Assembly (NCBI GenBank): GCA_038251425.1
Contig: JBBSBI010000004.1
Span: forward strand, 1 to 64,000
Reading direction: 5' to 3'
Length of the DNA: 64,000 nt
Source: JBBRRP01 sp038251425
GTDB lineage: Bacteria > Myxococcota_A > Polyangia > Polyangiales > Polyangiaceae
The notes below the pieces were generated by a model. That model did not search any database. It was not told the origin of the DNA and saw nothing but the letters and a program-made list of their open reading frames with translations. Made by a program: the position numbers and the translations under genes. Of the stretch, positions 42,927 to 51,413 are shown piece after piece; the first letter of the stretch is position 1; the number at the start of each line of letters is the position of its first letter.

Positions 42927-43355
42927 GGCCACGCTGAATCAACTGAAGCTCGAAACCAGCCGCCCTCCTCCCGCGGGAGCGCCCATAATCGTAAGCCAAT
43001 TCGCCATTTCGTGGCGAAATATTCACCACTCCATGGCGAATTTGCACGCTCAATTTTAGTAAATGCCGACCATTTTGAGCTAAACATGTCTCCAAGTCGT
43101 CCAAGCTAGAGCCAGACTAGAGCGCTAGCTGAGCCAGGAGCCGGAAGCCCGTAAAAACCGGCCAAGGTGTCGTTCATATACGATTTGTGGGATTCCAAAA
43201 GCGAGCCCATGTCGCCCGCGCCATCGAAAGTCAACACTTTGGATCAAGGTCGTCTTTTCTGATCATCATCGAGGAATGTCTGCGCGTTTAACCCGCCTTT
43301 CTGGGATGACCAGGCCCCAATCTGCTACTCTGGCGGCTCAGCCGGAACCACGAAG
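42927..43355. other. Intergenic region between MoxR and AraC genes
   Basis: 429 bases without a recognisable gene. It contains a 12-bp palindrome CTCCCGCGGGAG (42968-42979) and a cluster of inverted repeats at 42998-43042, listed separately. It marks the left edge of the accessory stretch. Confidence 0.6.
42998..43042. repeat. Cluster of three TTCGCCA/TGGCGAA half-sites
   Basis: TTCGCCA (43000-43006), TGGCGAA (43012-43018) and TGGCGAA (43034-43040). The first two form a 7-bp hairpin with loop TTTCG; the outer AATTCGCCAT (42998-43007) and ATGGCGAATT (43033-43042) form an exact 10-bp inverted repeat. This looks like overlapping operators or a switchable RNA fold, about 315 bases before the AraC-family gene. 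Confidence 0.55.
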
Positions 43356-44231
43356 ATGCTAGCGCTCACATCGTCTTATGGAGTTTGGATCCACCTTGCC
43401 GACACGGACCGCCGTCCGTCGTGGGTGATCGCACAACGCGTGCTGGCTCACTACCTCTTGGTGGTCAGCTTCGATGGCGCTGAGCAGATCGTGGTCGCGG
43501 GGGAACACTGCGCGATCCCAGAAGGGGCTGCGTACCTCATCCAACCAGGGGTGCTCGCGGAAAGAATTGGTTCAAAGGATGGCAATCGTCCAGCCTACTT
43601 TCACTTCGACCTCATCTTCAACCCACGGCGAAACGAACACCGAAACACCTACTCCGACGAATCCGATCTCAAGGGCCGAGAGCACCTGTTGCAACCGCCG
43701 ATAGCGGACGTTTACGGAGTGGCTCTACCCCTCTGCGTGCCAAAGAAACTCCAGCAGAAATTCGCTGCCAGCATTGAACCCATCCTTCGCCTCTGGAAGA
43801 CCGGTCATCCTTACGACATTCTTTCCGCCAATCGCGAGCTTGAGGGTCTCTTGCTGGCTTGGGTGGCGTATGAAGCCCCCCGCACTGAGGCTGGAGCACC
43901 GCGCCTCGATCCCGAGACGCGAGTTCGTCGAGCGGAGGCAACGGCTCAAATGAATCTCCATCAAGGTTTCGCCGTAGAGGACTTTGCGCGTGCCGCGGGT
44001 CTCGGGCGCGCTCAGTTCGCTCGCCTGTATGGTGATCTGCGAGGTGAAAGTCCCGGCAAGGCCTTGCGGGACGTGCGACTGAATGAGGCCGAACGCTTAT
44101 TGCGTCACACCAGTCTGTCAGTGCAAGAGATCGGCAAACAGGTGGGATACGCCAATGCCTCGGTGCTCGCTCGGAGTTTTCAGGAACGCTACGGGGCCAC
44201 ACCAAGTGTATGGCGGGAGGGGAAGGAATAG
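43356..44231 (+). CDS. AraC-family transcriptional regulator (first)
   Basis: 291 residues. The N-terminal ~130 residues form a cupin-type ligand domain (VVSFDGAEQIVVAGEHCAIP and a YLIQPGV strand). The C-terminal ~100 residues hold two helix-turn-helix motifs (FAVEDFARAAGLGRAQFARL and LSVQEIGKQVGYANASVLAR), ending SFQERYGATPSVWREG. The ligand is unknown. No enzyme gene is adjacent, so target genes are not evident; it may act on the inverted-repeat cluster upstream of itself. Confidence 0.9.
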   Translation: MLALTSSYGVWIHLADTDRRPSWVIAQRVLAHYLLVVSFDGAEQIVVAGEHCAIPEGAAYLIQPGVLAERIGSKDGNRPAYFHFDLIFNPRRNEHRNTYSDESDLKGREHLLQPPIADVYGVALPLCVPKKLQQKFAASIEPILRLWKTGHPYDILSANRELEGLLLAWVAYEAPRTEAGAPRLDPETRVRRAEATAQMNLHQGFAVEDFARAAGLGRAQFARLYGDLRGESPGKALRDVRLNEAERLLRHTSLSVQEIGKQVGYANASVLARSFQERYGATPSVWREGKE

Positions 44232-44425
44232 GTGGCCAAGCTGCATTCACAGCCTTCTCATAGGCTGTCACGCTCCTTGCCTCGAAGCGCCCGATCGATG
44301 CAGCGATCACAATTGAAGCGAAACTTATAACCGCCATCGTCACTCAGGTTGTCGACGTTTCGAACGAACTTAGTTAGCGCCCTACCCGGAGAAGTTGGTA
44401 GACGACGTCGACGAGCAAGGCAAGC

Positions 44426-44890
44426 TTAGGATCTGCCCTTTCCGCGCACCCGCTCAAGGGCTCGGCAATCGTCTAAGTCTTGGGGGCGCCCTGAGGCACG
44501 TTTGTTTGCAATCAGATCATCGAGGGCGATAACGCGAAGCGGAACGCCGTCGAGGGTTGTGTGGACCGCTCGGCTGTAGACCTCTTCGAACTTGATTCCG
44601 CTGGCGGAAGCCAAGAGGTCAACACGAAGGGGACTAATCCCGAAGTACACTATTTCGCTTTCTTTGAGGGACCGAGCCGCCTCCACCACTGAGACCGGCG
44701 CCCCAAACACCTGCAACGCACGCGCAAGCCGTTCGCGATTTGGGCCAGAACTCCCGACCAACAGATCTAGATCCTTGGTGGCTCTCGGCCGGCCGTGAAA
44801 GGCGACGGCATAGCCGCCGATCAAGACGCACTCAACGTTCGAGTCTGCGAACGCCGCCAGCAGATCCTTGAAGTCGGGGAAAAGGTCCAT
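44426..44890 (-). CDS. Nucleotidyltransferase (MNT/AbiEii-like, minimal)
   Basis: 154 residues with the nucleotidyltransferase core: G25-G26 in LIGGYAVAFHG, D40-L-D42 in ATKDLDLLVG, and a third Asp in LRVDLLASASG. C-terminal LIANKRASGRPQDLDDCRAL is typical of small nucleotidyltransferases seen as parts of toxin-antitoxin or abortive-infection pairs. The known mode is transfer of nucleotides to a partner protein or tRNA. It overlaps a small upstream ORF on the same strand by 59 bases. Toxin-antitoxin status is inference. Confidence 0.8.
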   Translation of the reverse strand: MDLFPDFKDLLAAFADSNVECVLIGGYAVAFHGRPRATKDLDLLVGSSGPNRERLARALQVFGAPVSVVEAARSLKESEIVYFGISPLRVDLLASASGIKFEEVYSRAVHTTLDGVPLRVIALDDLIANKRASGRPQDLDDCRALERVRGKGRS

Positions 44891-45071
44891 CGTTTCTCAG
44901 CAACCGTGCCTCTTCGTGAATGAGACAAGCCGCCGCGACTCGCTCTTGGGGGGAAACACTGAGCCAAAACTCTAAGTCGCGCTCGTCCAGCTCGTCATGG
45001 GAAGCCGCTACGCCGCCCCAAAATCCCCGACGTCGGCGAGCTTCAGCGCGAACCAAAAATCCAGAATCCAC
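44832..45071 (-). CDS. Small ORF upstream of the nucleotidyltransferase
   Basis: 79 residues from GTG 45071 (the true start could be internal). The core EFWLSVSPQERVAAACLIHE resembles the FW-x5-PxERL helix of short proteins that I recall upstream of similar nucleotidyltransferases, and its end GPFPRLQ fits their tail. It overlaps the nucleotidyltransferase gene by 59 bases in another frame, so co-translation is likely. The first ~25 residues (Arg-rich) may not be translated. No HEPN motif is visible. Confidence 0.45.
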   Translation of the reverse strand: MDSGFLVRAEARRRRGFWGGVAASHDELDERDLEFWLSVSPQERVAAACLIHEEARLLRNDGPFPRLQGSAGGVRRLER

Positions 45072-45185
45072 CGGTAAAGGTTAGCATCGAGTTCGCTCCG
45101 ACGTCCATTCTGTTCCGTAAGGCTAGAAAGACGGTACGAAACGCGCCGAGTCAACTCTATTTCGATAGCAGATCGAGGTTCTGCA

Positions 45186-45338
45186 TCAGTATTGCAGCCG
45201 CCGTGAAAGAGTTTGGTGCCGCGTCGCGGGCGCCGGGTTCACAAAGAAGTCCCCGCCGATAAGCTCATATTGCCTTCCGTCCTCCGGCAAGAGGCAATAC
45301 TCCCTGTACGTGAAGGGTCGAGGTGCCGCTCTTGCCAT
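45186..45338 (-). pseudogene. Truncated Uma2-family (DUF820) endonuclease-like gene
   Basis: A 50-codon frame from ATG 45338 to TGA 45186. It reads as the N-terminus of a Uma2-family restriction-endonuclease-like protein: FTYREYCLLPEDGRQYELI, then a GGDFFV strand and a PAPATRHQTLSRRLQ helix, matching the family's 'ELIdGe...PaPs..Hq' start. Normal members are ~180-200 residues and carry the catalytic Asp and Glu/Lys further on; those are absent, and no continuation is apparent in the following ~100 bases. It is read as a remnant. Only ~50 residues support the call. Confidence 0.7.
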
Positions 45339-45424
45339 TTCGCTGCACAGCATAGCCTATCACGGGGCCAACGAGTCCAGAATTTGCTCGAACGTTGGCG
45401 GCCGCCCGCTCTGAGCTTCCACGT

Positions 45425-46381
45425 TCACGCAGCCTGTACGGCGTCGAATCTTCCGGGCTCGCGGAATGAGCGGCGGTAAGCGCCGGGGGTGCTGCCCACC
45501 GCGCGTTTGAAAGCCTTGCTGAAGGCTGCCTCACTTTCGTAGCCAACTCGTTCGGCAACTTGGGCGAGCGACGCGTGTCCGTCACGTAGAATGCCGGAGG
45601 CTTTTTGCATGCGCCAACGGGTGACGTATTGCAGCGGCGGCTCACCCACGAGTTGTACGAAGCGTGCGGCAAAGGCCGAGCGGGACATCGCGACCTTGGC
45701 CGCCAAACTCGCAACCGTCCAGCTTGCTTGCGGATCGGCATGAACGAGCGCTAGGGCTGCGCCAATTTGCACATCATTCAGCGCTGCCAACCAGCCTGTT
45801 TGGCTGGGCGAAAGCTCGGCCAAATGGCCACGCACAATTTGGATGAAGAGCACATCCGCTAGTCGGCTCACCACCGTGGCCGAACCTGGCCTTTGAGATG
45901 CAGCTTCACACCCCATGAACTGCAGCGTCGTTTCAAGCCAAGCTACGGTGCGCCCATTTCCGCCTCTCAACGTGACCACAGATGGCAGCGCTAAGAGCAG
46001 AGGATTATGCCGCCGCTCTTCAAACTTGATGCACCCTGAAAGCAGTGTGCTCCGTGCCTCACCTTCACTCGATCGATACGTTTGACCAGAGCACGGACAA
46101 TCTGCCATGAGGGCACTGAAAGGGCGCGGCTCGGTCCCTGCGCTATCGCGCACGATATGTTCGTGCCCGTGGGGCAATGTTACTAGATCTCCACGTTCAA
46201 GAGTTAACTCTTCGCCCGTTGCGACAACCGTTAAATGGCAGCTGCCTTCGAGGACAACGTGGAACTGCGCGCCATCTGACTCCGGCAGGTGTACGCCCCA
46301 AGGTGCGCCAAGCTCAAACCGGCCATGGCAGGCCGCCTTCACGCGAACTGTTTCGAGAACGTCTGTGAGTACATCGGCCAT
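45425..46381 (-). CDS. AraC-family transcriptional regulator (second, cupin type)
   Basis: 318 residues. The N-terminal cupin domain is of the 'AraC_binding/Cupin_6' style (FHVVLEGSCHLTVVATGEEL, then RGDLVTLPHGHEHIV). Two C-terminal helix-turn-helix motifs are WTVASLAAKVAMSRSAFAARF and HASLAQVAERVGYESEAAFS. Cys residues in DCPCSGQTY could bind metal or sense redox state. It ends 86 bases before the Uma2 remnant. The regulated genes are not evident; AraC proteins of this style usually control a neighbouring reductase or dehydrogenase gene, which is absent here. Confidence 0.9.
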   Translation of the reverse strand: MADVLTDVLETVRVKAACHGRFELGAPWGVHLPESDGAQFHVVLEGSCHLTVVATGEELTLERGDLVTLPHGHEHIVRDSAGTEPRPFSALMADCPCSGQTYRSSEGEARSTLLSGCIKFEERRHNPLLLALPSVVTLRGGNGRTVAWLETTLQFMGCEAASQRPGSATVVSRLADVLFIQIVRGHLAELSPSQTGWLAALNDVQIGAALALVHADPQASWTVASLAAKVAMSRSAFAARFVQLVGEPPLQYVTRWRMQKASGILRDGHASLAQVAERVGYESEAAFSKAFKRAVGSTPGAYRRSFREPGRFDAVQAA

Positions 46382-46535
46382 TTTCGCGCGCTTTCACCTG
46401 AAGTTGCGACCACTGGGATACGAACGAGCGCTAAACTAGACTTAAATGGTACTGACCGTCCAGCTTAGAACCACCGGGGAGCGCCACCGCTGCTCTTTGA
46501 TGTCCGAGTTATTCTCATCATGGGGTGCATACCCC

Positions 46536-48422
46536 TCAAAAAAAACCACCCACCAGGCTCGGCGAACTGAGCCCTGGAACTGAGAACGCTTGGCCAAACG
46601 AGACAAACAGCGCACCCGGCAGCGCAGGGTATCGGCGGTCACCGAGTGGGAAGGCCCAATCAAACCTCAGGACCAAACGATCAAGCTGCGGGAACAGCGC
46701 ACGCACCCCTGCCCCCACAGCTTGTCCGTGCTGCACGCCGGCTAGACCACCGAATACTGCACCGACGTCGTAGTACGCGGCCGCACCGACCTGTGCAGAA
46801 AGGATATCCACCGAGCGTGTCCGAAATTCCAGATTGCTGGTGGCTGCCTGGGTGCCGACAAATGCGCCCGAAGGAAAACCGCGCAATCGATTGTCGCCGC
46901 CAATCGCGATACTACGATTCGAATAATTGAGCGGGCGCAGTGTCAGGAGCCCTGCATGGTGCAGTCGACCCCACAACACATGCGGGCTCGCTACGTGGGT
47001 GGTGACTTCGTAGGCAGTGTCGTTTCGAGAACGCGAAGCGAGTTCAAGGCGTGTGCTTGCAACGGCGCGAGCGAGTCCATCGCCAAGCTTTTCGGTATAG
47101 GAAACGCCTGCAAACAAACCCAGCAGGTCACGACTCGAACCCAAGGCCTCTGCCGCCGGAAAGACTCTCACCAACGCTTCTGGGCCCAGGCGGTAATCTT
47201 CCTGCAACCCGAGCGAATCGATCTCCAGCAACGGAGCGAACCGGTTAGCGTAACTTCGCACCTGAAATACTGGGCTGATGCGCGACGCGCCATGCGGAAT
47301 CGCCTGTTCTACAAACTCTTTGGCGGCTTCAGGTGCCACGCCCGCGAGATCGAACGAACGATACGAGGACGTGTTCGCCTCAGCGCCGAAAGAAAGATCA
47401 AGCTTCAGGTTTCGGCCATAAGATCTCAGCACTTCCGCACCAGAAGCCAGCGTGAAAGTCCGGTAACGCCACGGCACTTGCTCAACGGCCTCAGTGCTCG
47501 GAAGATCCACGAGCGCGGGATGGCCACCTTTATACGCGCGAAAAATGTCTTTGCGCCACTGGAAGCCCGCCGCCCAGGCCCAGCGCGTGTCGGCGGAATA
47601 CAGGGGTTGTCCGACAAACACGCTCCCGAAGGAGCCCTCTCGCTGATCAGTTTGACGATTGAAAACCAGGTTGGCGTTGACTGAACCGGCCACATGCGAG
47701 CCAGCGATCCGCGGGTACCCAAACACCATGCCCGTAGAATAGTTGGCTTGTGTGAGTACAAACAAACCACCCACGTTGGTGTGGGTTCCCAATAGATTCT
47801 CTTCACTCGGGTTGAGCAAAAGATAACGGAGGCGTGTTCCCTCGAACTCAAACACACCGATATAGGGGTTGGGGGGAAGCGGGAGCAGCAGCTCGCTGAG
47901 CCATGCTTTCCACCCGCCGTGATACACCACCCGGGTTCCTTCGATCTGAAAATCTGAATTGAGTCGGAGGCTCCAGATATCTCGGACGATAACCAAGATA
48001 TCGACTTCATCTTTGGAAGGAGCCTGAATCGGAACGATCAGCACCAGGGAAAGCTGGCGGAGGGCCCGCAGATTTCGCGCGGACTCATCGAGCTTGCTGG
48101 GGTCAAAAACATCTTTCTCAGCGAACAAGAGATCACGGGTGATGACGGTCTCTTTGGAAATCGTATGAAAAACATTGACGAAATCTGGCACGGGGTCGAA
48201 TTCGTCAAACACCTCTTGGACCACCACACGCACGCGACCAATCCGCTTGCCGCTGGGTGCAGGCTCCAAGCTTACTTTCATGGTGCGAAGCACTGTCTGC
48301 AGCGTACGTTTCTCTAAGTCAGAATATTCGATAGCCACCGGCTCGCTGGCGCGCGCAGCGTTGACCCAAAAAGGCGCCACCAGGAACCCGAGTGCTGGGA
48401 GGAACCCAAGCTTTCTTCTCAT
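46536..48422 (-). CDS. Omp85/BamA-like outer membrane protein
   Basis: 628 residues with a signal peptide (ends near AARAS). A POTRA-like region covers residues ~60-165 (KRIGRVRVVVQEVFDEFDP, LDESARNLRALRQL), followed by a C-terminal barrel with repeated aromatic strands and a terminal Phe-Phe, the outer-membrane insertion mark. The strand GGDNRLRGFPSG carries the VRGF/Y-like loop motif (here LRGF) of Omp85 proteins. With one or two POTRA domains it is more like TamA/FhaC-type members than full BamA. Its 44-base gap to the divergent DUF58 gene holds both promoters. The cargo is unknown. Confidence 0.8.
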   Translation of the reverse strand: MRRKLGFLPALGFLVAPFWVNAARASEPVAIEYSDLEKRTLQTVLRTMKVSLEPAPSGKRIGRVRVVVQEVFDEFDPVPDFVNVFHTISKETVITRDLLFAEKDVFDPSKLDESARNLRALRQLSLVLIVPIQAPSKDEVDILVIVRDIWSLRLNSDFQIEGTRVVYHGGWKAWLSELLLPLPPNPYIGVFEFEGTRLRYLLLNPSEENLLGTHTNVGGLFVLTQANYSTGMVFGYPRIAGSHVAGSVNANLVFNRQTDQREGSFGSVFVGQPLYSADTRWAWAAGFQWRKDIFRAYKGGHPALVDLPSTEAVEQVPWRYRTFTLASGAEVLRSYGRNLKLDLSFGAEANTSSYRSFDLAGVAPEAAKEFVEQAIPHGASRISPVFQVRSYANRFAPLLEIDSLGLQEDYRLGPEALVRVFPAAEALGSSRDLLGLFAGVSYTEKLGDGLARAVASTRLELASRSRNDTAYEVTTHVASPHVLWGRLHHAGLLTLRPLNYSNRSIAIGGDNRLRGFPSGAFVGTQAATSNLEFRTRSVDILSAQVGAAAYYDVGAVFGGLAGVQHGQAVGAGVRALFPQLDRLVLRFDWAFPLGDRRYPALPGALFVSFGQAFSVPGLSSPSLVGGFF

Positions 48423-48466
48423 GGCGCAAGAAATCTGAAGGGCATCAATCAGCCCACTCTAGCCAA

Positions 48467-50113
48467 ATGTTCGGCTTCACGTCAGACAAACGGCTTGAGC
48501 TGCGGGCTAGCTCGGCGTTCAATGGGGCTGTGCAAGTTCACCCGACCCGAGCGAGTGTGGATCTTGCGGTGGCTGCAATCGCCACGATTCTCGTGGGCTT
48601 ACTCCTGCAGCTCGGTCCCGTGGTCGCATTCGGTGGGTCATTGCTGGCCGGCCTGGCGATCGCCCGGGCCGTGACGCGCGTGGGAGTCTCACGGATCCGA
48701 GCGGCGGGGTTTGAAATGCTGTGGCGCGGTGAAGAGCGTGCCGTCACGGTGGGGCGCGGTGAGCTTGTCGAGCTAGAAGCTGAGATTCGGAATCGTGACA
48801 CACGCGCCGCACGCTACGTGGAGTTACGAGCGATTGCTTCGCCGAATCTCGTCGTGAGCCTTGAACCTGCCTCAGGCGAAGTTCCAGCGCTGGGTCGCTT
48901 GAACGTGACGGTGCGCATCGAGACACCTCGCGTCGGCCGCCATGGCATTCACGGGTTATCTTTAGAAGTTCAGGGCAGCCCGGGACTCTTCGAGGTTCCG
49001 CTAACGTTCGCCAATCCTTTTGGCATCGAGGTCATGCCGAAAGCGTTTGGTGTGTCGCAGCGCTCGGCCAGGGGCGGGAGAAGCCGTCGCGTGGCGCGTG
49101 ATGGGATGGCAGGTCCTTTTTCTGGGGATGGCACTGATTTGCGGGAAATTCGAGAGCTTCGGCCAGGAGATCCATTTAAGCGCATTGCCTGGAAAGCCAC
49201 AGCGCACCGCGGAAAGTTGATGGTGCGCGATTTCGAGCGCGAGGAGCGTGATGTCGTTTGGTTGTTGTTGGATGCTTCCGTCGAGCTCTGGGCGGGCGCT
49301 CCGGGCATGGCTCCACTCGATCGAGCCATCGATGAGATTGCTCAGGTGGCCAGGTATTACACACGGCTCGGAGATCAAGTGGGTCTCGGCATCCTGGCTG
49401 CTCGCTCGCTTGCGTGGCTTCCCCCAATGCGCGGTGCCGCGCAACTCAACAAAATCCAAAGCGCCTTAGCGTTGCAGACAGCCACCATCGACGCCGATCG
49501 CAGTGACTGGGATGAGGCAGACGCCGCAGCACGCGCCTTGGAGCACATGCGGCCACTCGATCCCGATGGCACTGGCTTACTCCGCTCACGCGATATCGAT
49601 AAGATTGCCCGACGCGCCGACAGGTTGAGAGCCCGAGCGCCCTTTAAGCGTGCAGATCCTTTTTCGCGCAACGCCCGCGATAAGAGCCTGCGCCGCTATC
49701 TCAGCCTCTACGGCATCGGTTCTCCGGCACGCCTGGAGCCAGAACGAAAGCACACCGATCTTCAGCTTCTCGAAGCGCTTCGCCGAGTGCGTACGGAGGC
49801 GCCGCGTGCGAGCCTTACCTTCGTTTGGTCTGAGCCTCCAGACCCACTGACCAGGCCAGAGATGAGCTTAGCGCTGGCGCGGCAAAGAGGACGTGGCACC
49901 CAGGTGCGGTGGGTCTCCATGCGAACCGCCGAGAGCGTTGGCGAAAGTTCAAGTTTGACCGGCGGAGCCGCAAACGATGCCGTTAAGTTGCGTGCAGCAT
50001 TAGCCCAAGAGCGCGGTGAACGAGAACTTCGACGCCTGGGGATCCGGGTCGAAAGGTTCTTCACGCGGCCTAGCGCTGATTCGCTCGACGGAGCTTCACC
50101 CACGATTCTTTGA
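48467..50113 (+). CDS. DUF58 domain protein
   Basis: 548 residues from ATG 48467. Two membrane helices (residues ~25-65) precede a beta-rich stretch and the DUF58 signature DLREIRELRPGDPFKRIAWK with KLMVRDFEREERDVVWLLLDAS, a von Willebrand-A-like start. The family works with MoxR ATPases. The expected neighbours DUF4350 and MoxR are at 40.6-42.9 kb, so the locus appears interrupted. The 3' end overlaps the convergent lipoprotein gene by 18 bases. Confidence 0.85.
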   Translation: MFGFTSDKRLELRASSAFNGAVQVHPTRASVDLAVAAIATILVGLLLQLGPVVAFGGSLLAGLAIARAVTRVGVSRIRAAGFEMLWRGEERAVTVGRGELVELEAEIRNRDTRAARYVELRAIASPNLVVSLEPASGEVPALGRLNVTVRIETPRVGRHGIHGLSLEVQGSPGLFEVPLTFANPFGIEVMPKAFGVSQRSARGGRSRRVARDGMAGPFSGDGTDLREIRELRPGDPFKRIAWKATAHRGKLMVRDFEREERDVVWLLLDASVELWAGAPGMAPLDRAIDEIAQVARYYTRLGDQVGLGILAARSLAWLPPMRGAAQLNKIQSALALQTATIDADRSDWDEADAAARALEHMRPLDPDGTGLLRSRDIDKIARRADRLRARAPFKRADPFSRNARDKSLRRYLSLYGIGSPARLEPERKHTDLQLLEALRRVRTEAPRASLTFVWSEPPDPLTRPEMSLALARQRGRGTQVRWVSMRTAESVGESSSLTGGAANDAVKLRAALAQERGERELRRLGIRVERFFTRPSADSLDGASPTIL

Positions 50114-50536
50114 ACCGCGTGGCTTCTGTGAGGGATCGTAAACCTCGATCGCGCGATCGAGCACCAAACGACGATCGACTAGCACCCTGAAATTCCAAGT
50201 GCCCGTGGGTGCCCCGGGTTCAAACGAAAAGATCTTGCTGAACGTGTGTTCGCCCGTTCGGAGTTCCTCCTCGCCCACTTCTGCTTGCGCTGGCACCCAT
50301 TTCCCCGCCAAAAAGCGGGCGGGCCGAGCTATTTCCCAGTTCACGTGTGTCGCCTGGCCGCTGAGCGCCACCTGAAACCCGTAGCGCTCTTTCCCCGGTT
50401 CTGCCGAGAGCGCAACGCGCCTGAGCTCCTGGATCTGCCCTCCGTAGAACACTCCTAAAGCCGCACGGGGTGGAGCTACCGTCTGATTGCAGGCTGAAAG
50501 CGCCAACATCCCCACGATCCATAGGCTGCATCTCAT
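50096..50536 (-). CDS. Small lipoprotein downstream of rsmA
   Basis: 146 residues from ATG 50536, which overlaps the rsmA stop (ATGA). Lipobox LSAC, Cys at 16. The mature part is beta-rich (VFYGGQIQELRRVALSA, TGTWNFRVLVDRRLVLD), suggesting a small immunoglobulin-like or sandwich fold. I do not recognise the family. The long in-frame extension upstream overlaps rsmA and is not coding. Expressed with rsmA by coupling, although the two roles seem unrelated. Confidence 0.7.
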   Translation of the reverse strand: MRCSLWIVGMLALSACNQTVAPPRAALGVFYGGQIQELRRVALSAEPGKERYGFQVALSGQATHVNWEIARPARFLAGKWVPAQAEVGEEELRTGEHTFSKIFSFEPGAPTGTWNFRVLVDRRLVLDRAIEVYDPSQKPRGSKNRG

Positions 50537-51402
50537 CGTCTGATTTCCTGGGCCATTCGAGCAAACTGACTGACGGAGAGCACTTCGCCTCGGAGGTTCA
50601 GATCGATCTCTGCGCGCTCCGCGGCTTGGGCCAACGCTTCGCTCGAAGGTACCAACTCCCGCCAGGCAGTGCGCAATTTCTTGCGACGTTGTTGGAAGGC
50701 GGCTTGAACAACTCGCTGAAAACCAGGCGTTTCTTCGGTAACCGGGGTCGGGAGCGGCAGCAGCACCACCACGGCCGAATCGACCTTCGGGCTCGGGAAG
50801 AAAGCACCCTTCCGAATAATGAACGCACGCTGCACGCCAAACTGCGCCTGCACGAACACGCTGAGTGCGCCATACGCTTCGCTTCCCGGTGGGGCAGCCA
50901 GGCGATCCGCCACCTCCAGTTGCACCATGATGGCGGCGCGATCGATCGTGCGCCCGAGGGCACACAAAGCACGGAGGATGGGGCCGGTGATCAGATAGGG
51001 CAAATTGCCCGCCACAACGCGCGGACCGACAGCACCCGCCAGCTTGAGTTTCAGGTCCACGTCGCGCACATCTGCTTCTTCTAACGTTAGCCTGCCCTCT
51101 TCGATCTCAGAGGCGAAGGCCTGCGCCAACAGCGGGATGAGCTCGCGATCTTTCTCGAGGGCAATCACCCGTTCAGATAACTCTAACAGGGGGCGAGTGA
51201 GCGCGCCGAGGCCTGCACCAATTTCAAGCACGGTGCCCGCCTTCTCCGGGCCCGTTGCCGCCAACGCGATGCGACGGCAAATTTCCGGATCGCTTAAGAA
51301 ATTCTGACCGAACTGGCGCTTAGCTTGCAGCCCGTGGGATTCGAGCAAAGCTCGCGGGCTACCCGGACGCGGCAAAGTCGGCGCAGGCTTCCCTTCAGGC
51401 AA
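50533..51402 (-). CDS. rsmA: 16S rRNA dimethyladenosine transferase
   Basis: 289 residues. KsgA/RsmA dimethylates two adjacent adenosines near the 3' end of 16S rRNA. Marks are RQFGQNFLSDPEICRRIA, SAM-binding VLEIGAGLGALTRPLLE, and the catalytic NLPYLITGPIL. The TTG start at 51402 is preferred: GAGGA lies upstream and the frame further out runs into atpC. It follows atpC by 12 bases and overlaps the lipoprotein gene. Confidence 0.93.
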   Translation of the reverse strand: MPEGKPAPTLPRPGSPRALLESHGLQAKRQFGQNFLSDPEICRRIALAATGPEKAGTVLEIGAGLGALTRPLLELSERVIALEKDRELIPLLAQAFASEIEEGRLTLEEADVRDVDLKLKLAGAVGPRVVAGNLPYLITGPILRALCALGRTIDRAAIMVQLEVADRLAAPPGSEAYGALSVFVQAQFGVQRAFIIRKGAFFPSPKVDSAVVVLLPLPTPVTEETPGFQRVVQAAFQQRRKKLRTAWRELVPSSEALAQAAERAEIDLNLRGEVLSVSQFARMAQEIRR

Positions 51403-51413
51403 ATGTCCTCGGT

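Noticed and set aside
45213..45479. Plus-strand frame opposite the Uma2 remnant
   Set aside because: It has no recognisable domain and lies antisense to the Uma2 fragment and the AraC gene end.
46522..46545. Hairpin GGGGT/ACCCC beside an A-run as a terminator for the barrel gene
   Set aside because: On the minus strand the T-run precedes the 5-bp stem, and it codes for the terminal Phe-Phe, so it cannot act as an intrinsic terminator.
50537..50965. Long upstream part of the small lipoprotein frame
   Set aside because: It is antisense-free but overlaps rsmA in another frame and lacks coding character; the lipoprotein signal begins at 50536.
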